Origin: Butyricicoccus sp. OM04-18BH
GTDB lineage: Bacteria > Bacillota > Clostridia > Oscillospirales > Butyricicoccaceae
Assembly (NCBI RefSeq): GCF_003481705.1
Contig: NZ_QULN01000015.1
Location: forward strand, 3,560-29,698
DNA: 26,139 bases
Direction: 5' to 3'
Shown here in pieces: positions 22,749-26,139 of this stretch (its first letter is position 1; each line of letters begins with the position of its first letter). The notes beneath the pieces are model-generated. The model did not search any database and was not told the DNA's origin. It saw nothing but the letters and a program-made list of their open reading frames with translations. The translations under genes were made by a program, and so were the position numbers.

Positions 22749-23531
22749 TTATTTAATATGCGCCGCGATTTTTTTGATGAGCTCCTCGCCGTACTGATAC
22801 CGCAGCAGGTAATCGATGGTCTGCTCTTCCAGACCGGCGTACTCCTGCACGGTGTCGATAGCTTCCTGCACCTCTGCGGTGCCGTCCGGCACGAAGGTGC
22901 GGCACTGCGGTGCGGTGATGGACGGCATCTGGCGCACCGCATCGTAAACCACGTTAAAGCCCGCCTGCGCCAGACTGCGCATCTTGATGTAGTTCACATC
23001 ATCGCGGCAGATGCACTCACAGGTGTACGTCTTGCCATTCAGCAGAACGTTCTTCTTTTCCACCACTTCGCCGTCCTCCTTCTTCGCGTCCGACTGGGCG
23101 TATTTCTGCACCTCCGCCCAAGGGAAATTGACGCCCGGACAGTCAGTGCTGTTGACGTCCTTATGCCGGAGCAGCTCGAGGTTGCCGTACCGGCTCATGA
23201 TGTCACAGATCAGGCCCTTGAGCGCGGACAGCTGCGCCGCCGGCATGGTCTCGGTCATGTATGCACCCTCGCAGCAGATGCCGATGGACTTGTCATTGTG
23301 ACCGACGGCGTGCGCGCCGACCGCCCACTCCGGCCGGCCACGCCAGATTGTGCCGTCCTTGCGGACGTAGTAGTGGTAGCCGATACCTGCCCAACCTCTT
23401 TCGATATGCCACGAGTTTACGTCCTCGACACTGGCGCGGCTTGCCTCGGCGTGGTGCAGAATAATCTCGGACGTACTGCTGCGGTACGACCAGTTGCCGT
23501 TGCGCTTTAAGTTTGCGTCATGAATGTTCAT
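22749..23531 (-). CDS. N-acetylmuramoyl-L-alanine amidase (phage endolysin)
   Basis: Cuts the bond between N-acetylmuramic acid and L-alanine in peptidoglycan to release phage. It has 260 residues. An N-terminal amidase_2/PGRP-type domain (about 1-150) carries zinc ligands in ILHHAE (26-27), LLRHKDVN and DCPGVNFPW, the last giving the cysteine ligand. The C-terminal 100 residues (about 160-260) are a separate region, probably for cell wall binding, that I do not recognise. The start overlaps the end of holin by 14 bases, so the two are translationally linked. There is no signal peptide, as expected for a holin-dependent enzyme. Confidence 0.93.
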   Translation of the reverse strand: MNIHDANLKRNGNWSYRSSTSEIILHHAEASRASVEDVNSWHIERGWAGIGYHYYVRKDGTIWRGRPEWAVGAHAVGHNDKSIGICCEGAYMTETMPAAQLSALKGLICDIMSRYGNLELLRHKDVNSTDCPGVNFPWAEVQKYAQSDAKKEDGEVVEKKNVLLNGKTYTCECICRDDVNYIKMRSLAQAGFNVVYDAVRQMPSITAPQCRTFVPDGTAEVQEAIDTVQEYAGLEEQTIDYLLRYQYGEELIKKIAAHIK

Positions 23532-24009
23532 GGTTTTCCTCCTTTGGGATGATCTTATTCCCTGCTGCGTCTACGGCCTTGCGTGCGGCATTCAGCCCGC
23601 GCACGAAGATTTCCGGCACCTCATACCCCAGCACGACCAGATTTTCCACAATACTGGTCAGCTCATTCAGGATATATACACCGAGCGTAAACCAGCCGAT
23701 CAAATGAAGGAAGCCCAGCTGCGCGTCGATCGCCGTGCCGAAGTCGATCAGCACCTGCGCCACACCGAACGCCATGGCGATCACAACCCAGTAACTGACC
23801 TTTTTCATAATGCCGACCGCACCTTTCGCACTGTTGATCGTGCCGGTCTGCTTGCCTTTGAGCCAGCCATAGAAAAAATCCACGACATTGAGTGCAAAAA
23901 ACAGCACGAACACCTGCCAGTGTGCGCCGAACACGCCGCCCAGAACAGCAACGACTGTTGCGCCGAGCAGGTTTGCTTTATCCGTAAAAACGGAAAAATA
24001 ATGTTCCAT
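23518..24009 (-). CDS. Phage holin (holin 4 / toxin-secretion family)
   Basis: A 163-residue membrane protein with about three hydrophobic segments (about 13-40, 70-90 and 100-120), including the family stretch FALNVVDFFYGWLKGKQTGTINS. ATG at 24009 is chosen because AAAGGA lies 8 bases upstream. The longer frame to 24066 lacks a ribosome site. Holins open the membrane for the endolysin, whose gene overlaps the 3' end. A charged, soluble C-terminus (EVPEIFVRGLNAARKAVDAA) is typical. Confidence 0.92.
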   Translation of the reverse strand: MEHYFSVFTDKANLLGATVVAVLGGVFGAHWQVFVLFFALNVVDFFYGWLKGKQTGTINSAKGAVGIMKKVSYWVVIAMAFGVAQVLIDFGTAIDAQLGFLHLIGWFTLGVYILNELTSIVENLVVLGYEVPEIFVRGLNAARKAVDAAGNKIIPKEENHEHS

Positions 24010-24059
24010 ATAATTATCCTTTCCGCCGGAGGCCATAAAAACGCCCCGGTCTGTCGTTC

Positions 24060-24087
24060 TTGACAAAGCCGGAGCATATGCTATAAT
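24060..24087 (+). promoter_or_regulatory. Promoter of the putative antitoxin RNA
   Basis: TTGACA (24060-24065) and TATAAT (24082-24087) have a 16-bp spacer, on plus, opposite to all prophage genes. No protein-coding gene follows within the transcript's reach. Confidence 0.8.
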
Positions 24088-24093
24088 ATAATC

Positions 24094-24184
24094 AAAGGGA
24101 CGCTGTTACAGCAGTCAGACCCTCATGCAGTCGATCTATTTAAGATGACCGTTTCGGTGCCAGCCGGACGGTCATCGCGCTTTT
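24094..24184 (+). ncRNA. Putative antisense RNA of a type I toxin-antitoxin locus
   Basis: A plus transcript of about 90 bases should run from the promoter at 24060-24087 to the hairpin at 24144-24176 and TTTT at 24181-24184. It has no ribosome binding site or plausible gene. Its 3' end is antisense to the end of the 24-residue toxin gene. Its 5' end carries GGACGCTGTTACA and GTCAGACCCTC, the same blocks found at the 5' end of the opposing toxin transcript. The layout resembles the par/Fst locus of pAD1, with convergent RNAs and a shared terminator. Confidence 0.65.
24144..24176. terminator. Shared bidirectional terminator of toxin mRNA and antisense RNA
   Basis: GATGACCGT (24144-24152) pairs with ACGGTCATC (24168-24176). 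Plus continues GCGCTTTT; minus continues TTAAAT, a weaker tail. The toxin stop codon lies inside the stem, so the RNAs overlap here. Confidence 0.75.
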
Positions 24185-24246
24185 ATACAGAAAATGTACA
24201 GCAATACTGCCGCACATACAAAAAGCCTAAATGCTTTCTTCTGCAT
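24172..24246 (-). CDS. Putative type I toxin, 24-residue hydrophobic peptide
   Basis: ATG at 24246 encodes 24 residues: basic start (MQKKAFRLF), hydrophobic core (VCAAVLLYIFCI) and basic end (KAR), the shape of small membrane toxins of type I systems. GGAAGGGGG stands about 10 bases upstream. In the mRNA this site can pair with TCCTTTCC on the other side of a CCGC/GCGG hairpin, hiding it from ribosomes, as reported for Fst. Its own promoter is at 24326-24355. Sequence differs from Fst, so family membership is not claimed. It is adjacent to holin, so a lysis-related role is a fair alternative. Confidence 0.65.
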   Translation of the reverse strand: MQKKAFRLFVCAAVLLYIFCIKAR

Positions 24247-24325
24247 CCGCGCCACCCCCTTCCTGCCGCAGACTGCGGGAAAGGAAAAGAGGGTCTGACC
24301 GCCATATGTAACAGCGTCCGCTCGT

Positions 24326-24355
24326 ATTATAACATACGCCGTCGAACCCTGTCAA
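24326..24355 (-). promoter_or_regulatory. Promoter of the putative toxin mRNA
   Basis: On minus, TTGACA (24350-24355) and TATAAT (24326-24331) have an 18-bp spacer. Both hexamers are perfect. The mRNA leader of about 70 bases holds the shared repeat and the RBS-hiding hairpin. Confidence 0.85.
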
Positions 24356-24357
24356 TG

Positions 24358-24381
24358 AACCGCCTTTTCAGGCGGTTTTTC
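24358..24381 (+). terminator. Plus-strand terminator beyond the toxin promoter
   Basis: AACCGCC (24358-24364) pairs with GGCGGTT (24371-24377), followed by TTTT. It would stop antisense-RNA read-through before the integrase gene. On minus it lacks a T run. Confidence 0.7.
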
Positions 24382-24412
24382 TTGATTTTCGCTCCTTTTC
24401 GTTTGCATCTTC

Positions 24413-25378
24413 TCAGCAAATCATCCTATTGTATTCATACTGCACGCGAATCGGGTCAATTTCCGCATAAATCAGCGTCGTTTTCGGGTCGCTGTGCCCC
24501 AAAAGGTGCTGAATGATCGTCAGCTCCATACCGCAGTTAAGCGCGTGCGACGCGAAAGTATGCCGCATCAGATGCGGATACAGCGGCCGCTCCATGCCGA
24601 TGCGCTTGCCCAGCTTGGAGATCATCTTCTCAATGCCGCGGTCAGTGAGCGGCTCGTATGGCGCCCTGCTCGATGCAAAGAGCGCCTCGCCGCCCCTGCG
24701 CTCCGCGATGTAGAGCTGCAGCATGAGCTTCGCGCGGACGGAAAAATAAACCGTTCGCTCCTTGTTGCCCTTGCCGATGACCTTGCACTTGCGGTCGCGC
24801 CAGTCGATGTCGTCGACGCGCAGACCGGCGACTTCGGACACGCGACAGCCCGAGGATACAAGGAACTCGACGAGCGCCTTCTCCTTGTAACCCCGGCAGC
24901 CGTCGCGCACAAGCTCGAGCTGCTCGGCCGTCAGCGGGTGCCGTGACCGCAGTTTATCGATTTTCAGTGATTTGATCTTGCGCATCGGGCTCTTGCGGAT
25001 GTTATCCTCGTCCACGAGCCACGAAAAGAAGCTCCGCAGCGTGTTGATGTGCGCCTGCACCGAGTTATCCATCAAATGCCGCTCGTCGACGAGATAGGCG
25101 AGATACTCGCGCAGGTCGTCGGTCGTGATCTGCTGCACCGGCTTGCTGCACTGCGTCATGAACAGCTTGAGCCGCTCGCGATAGCCCTTGATCGTCTTCG
25201 GGCGGCAGCCGTCGATGCGCTTTGCGGCGAGGAACGCCTCCACCCGGCGCGGCAGATTGCTGCGGTCGTACACCTGCGCGGTCTGCACGTCATACTCGCG
25301 CATGATCTTGATGATCTCACGCGCGCACTCCGGCATCAAAGCCGTCAGCTTTGCAATCAAATCGATTTTTGCGGTCAT
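24413..25378 (-). CDS. int: Tyrosine integrase of the prophage
   Basis: A 321-residue recombinase of XerC/D-like layout. The N-terminal SAM-like core-binding domain (about 45-130: VEAFLAAKRIDGCRPKTIKGYRERL) is followed by the catalytic domain. Visible residues are Arg in SSGCRVSEVAGL, Lys in IGKGNKERTVYF, His/Arg in HLMRHTFASHAL, His in LLGHSDPKTT, and Tyr in TLIYAEID. AAAGGAG precedes ATG 25378. It probably drives integration at the tRNA-Val 3' part near 22485, with the tandem repeats there as arm sites. Its place between tail-region and lysis genes, rather than at the very end, is less usual. Confidence 0.92.
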   Translation of the reverse strand: MTAKIDLIAKLTALMPECAREIIKIMREYDVQTAQVYDRSNLPRRVEAFLAAKRIDGCRPKTIKGYRERLKLFMTQCSKPVQQITTDDLREYLAYLVDERHLMDNSVQAHINTLRSFFSWLVDEDNIRKSPMRKIKSLKIDKLRSRHPLTAEQLELVRDGCRGYKEKALVEFLVSSGCRVSEVAGLRVDDIDWRDRKCKVIGKGNKERTVYFSVRAKLMLQLYIAERRGGEALFASSRAPYEPLTDRGIEKMISKLGKRIGMERPLYPHLMRHTFASHALNCGMELTIIQHLLGHSDPKTTLIYAEIDPIRVQYEYNRMIC

Positions 25379-25425
25379 GAAAAATCACTCCTTTGTGCCA
25401 TTATAGCACAATCCGGAACATGATT

Positions 25426-25578
25426 TTACTCCTTCGTACCGCCGAACTCTGCCGGCACCATCTCCGGCAGGCCGGAGTCGATCAGGATCTCCGCAACCTG
25501 CTTTTTGAGTGCCTTGGGTACTGCATCGAACTCGGTCTTACCGAGGATTACTCTCTGGGCAAAAAACATAGACATCAT
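25426..25578 (-). CDS. Small phage tail-region protein (CD1375/XkdX-like)
   Basis: ATG at 25578 gives 50 residues. AAAGGA lies 8 bases upstream, while the longer frame to 25608 has no such site. The pattern MMSMFFAQRVILGKTEFDAVPKAL, split here as MMSMFFAQRVILGK and FDAVPKALKKQVAEIL, then DSGLPE, matches short proteins common between tail and lysis genes in Clostridia phages. Their function is unknown. It lies 34 bases after the next larger protein. Confidence 0.75.
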   Translation of the reverse strand: MMSMFFAQRVILGKTEFDAVPKALKKQVAEILIDSGLPEMVPAEFGGTKE

Positions 25579-25612
25579 TAAAAACATCCTTTCCAAAAAC
25601 TTAATCATAGGT

Positions 25613-26044
25613 TTAGTTGTACACCTGCATTGCCATCTCGGCGATGCAGTCCTCTACAAAATCCGCGCGGTCACTCTGTGCGGCGATCTGCGCCTTGAGC
25701 AGCTTGTTCTCGGCCTCGAGCTCCGCGTTGCTCATCGGTGCTGGCTTGATCTCCGGCGCCGGGTGCTCCTGCTCCCACGCCGCGATCTCGTCGGCCGTGG
25801 CGGTCTCCTGCCAGTCCGAGCCGTCCCAGATCGGCGAAATAAATCCGGTGCTGCCGGCGTGCTGACGCATACTCGGCGGCGAGGCATCGACAAGCTGCTC
25901 GCCGTCCTTTAAGGTGTAGTTCTGCACCTCCTCGACCTGCTCCGTGCCGCCGTCCTCCAGCGGCTTGTCGCGGATTTTTACGAGCACGTAAGTCACGTGC
26001 TTGCCCTCAGCGTCAATGACGCTGCAGTGCTTTTCATTGTTCAT
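25613..26044 (-). CDS. Phage tail-region protein with a C-terminal coiled coil
   Basis: A 143-residue protein. ATG at 26044 is chosen since AAAGG lies 9 bases upstream, whereas ATG at 26053 abuts the site. The N-terminal half is beta-rich (CSVIDAEGKHVTYVLVKIRD). A Trp-rich middle follows (FISPIWDGSDWQETATADEI), then a helix with LEAENKLLKAQIAAQ, likely coiled coil. Proteins of this make-up often lie just after tail-fibre genes and may be fibre-associated. No firm family is recognised. Confidence 0.75.
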   Translation of the reverse strand: MNNEKHCSVIDAEGKHVTYVLVKIRDKPLEDGGTEQVEEVQNYTLKDGEQLVDASPPSMRQHAGSTGFISPIWDGSDWQETATADEIAAWEQEHPAPEIKPAPMSNAELEAENKLLKAQIAAQSDRADFVEDCIAEMAMQVYN

Positions 26045-26069
26045 TTTCATCATCCTTTCTCAAATTTTA

Positions 26070-26095
26070 AGGGCGCCTACGGCAAAGCGCCTTAT
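26070..26095 (-). other. Small hairpin between phage tail genes
   Basis: AAGG-GCGC and GCGC-CTT can pair around 26069-26093. No clear T run follows on minus, so a terminator role is uncertain. It separates the partial tail gene from the next gene. Confidence 0.3.
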
Positions 26096-26098
26096 AAA

Positions 26099-26137
26099 CT
26101 ACGGTACAGAGTTCGCCTCTAAAGACACAATTTTAGA
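26099..26137 (-). CDS. C-terminal end of a phage gene (cut by window edge)
   Basis: One minus frame is open from the right edge and ends SLEANSVP-stop at 26099-26101. By position it would be the end of a tail-fibre or host-recognition gene. Twelve residues are too few to confirm this, and other frames close earlier. Confidence 0.3.
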   Translation of the reverse strand, partial: SKIVSLEANSVP

Positions 26138-26139
26138 CG

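Larger units (their letters stand above)
24098..24319. repeat. Inverted leader repeats at the toxin-antitoxin locus
   Basis: GGACGCTGTTACA (24098-24110) and GTCAGACCCTC (24114-24124) recur on the other strand at 24307-24319 and 24289-24299. The promoters upstream of each copy are also alike. The two converging RNAs thus share the same 5' sequence, rather than being complementary there. Confidence 0.85.
22485..26139. mobile_element. Prophage, one end (continues past the window)
   Basis: From the tRNA fragment to the right edge all genes are on minus and phage-like: two tail-region proteins, a tyrosine integrase, a type I toxin-antitoxin-like locus, holin and endolysin amidase, ending at a strong terminator and integrase-type repeats beside the tRNA fragment. 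The phage is temperate. No capsid or terminase genes are within the window. Confidence 0.85.

Noticed and set aside
24145..24516. Plus frame of 123 codons across the toxin locus
   Set aside because: No ribosome site, passes through two terminators, and is antisense to the toxin and the end of the integrase gene.

Overview
The window looks like chromosome from a high-GC gut-type Clostridia (Firmicutes). Oscillospirales or Butyricicoccaceae is a reasonable guess, but no marker here fixes the genus. The evidence is strong AGGAGG-type ribosome binding sites, TTGACA/TATAAT promoters, a purine riboswitch, a T-box leader, and mobile elements of the Tn4451/Tn916 world. Host genes are GC-rich, while two inserted regions differ visibly in composition.

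Layout. (1) 1-1893: the end of a small HTH gene on the minus strand, then guaA (GMP synthase) on plus. (2) 1881-11399: a 9.5-kb integrative mobilizable element (IME) in the 3' end of guaA, bounded by a 14-bp direct repeat that keeps the guaA stop codon. Its backbone is an XRE regulator, an excisionase-like protein, a tyrosine integrase, a MobC-like protein, a RepA-like ATPase, a hairpin-rich oriT candidate, a MobV relaxase and TnpV. Behind a strong terminator sits an AT-rich cargo operon with its own promoter: a small XRE (C-like) protein, a DNA methyltransferase, a probable restriction endonuclease and an SDH/Clp-fold serine protease. (3) 11400-11536: a diverged copy of the IME's left end, perhaps the scar of an older insertion. 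(4) 11767-13262: a guanine riboswitch with terminator, then guanine deaminase. (5) 13328-16826: poorly characterised host genes (membrane protein, 4Fe-4S ferredoxin, small acidic protein, secreted protein, zinc-ribbon protein). (6) 16881-18303: a moaC-xdhC operon for molybdenum cofactor and molybdenum hydroxylase maturation. (7) 18361-18629: a hairpin-packed intergenic repeat unit. (8) 18646-20812: cstA behind a T-box leader. (9) 20965-22347: an nfeD-SPFH operon. (10) 22485 to the window end: one end of a prophage inserted at the 3' part of a tRNA gene (anticodon GAC, Val). It carries amidase, holin, a probable convergent type I toxin-antitoxin locus, a tyrosine integrase and small tail-region proteins.

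How the genes fit together. guaA, riboswitch-controlled guanine deaminase, moaC and xdhC point to a purine theme: guanine to xanthine, then probably a molybdenum hydroxylase encoded elsewhere. The two most interesting candidate systems are the four-gene C-M-R-protease cassette in the IME, and the 24-residue hydrophobic peptide with a convergent small RNA beside the prophage lysis genes. Both identifications come from motifs and architecture read in the sequence, and no database search was possible.
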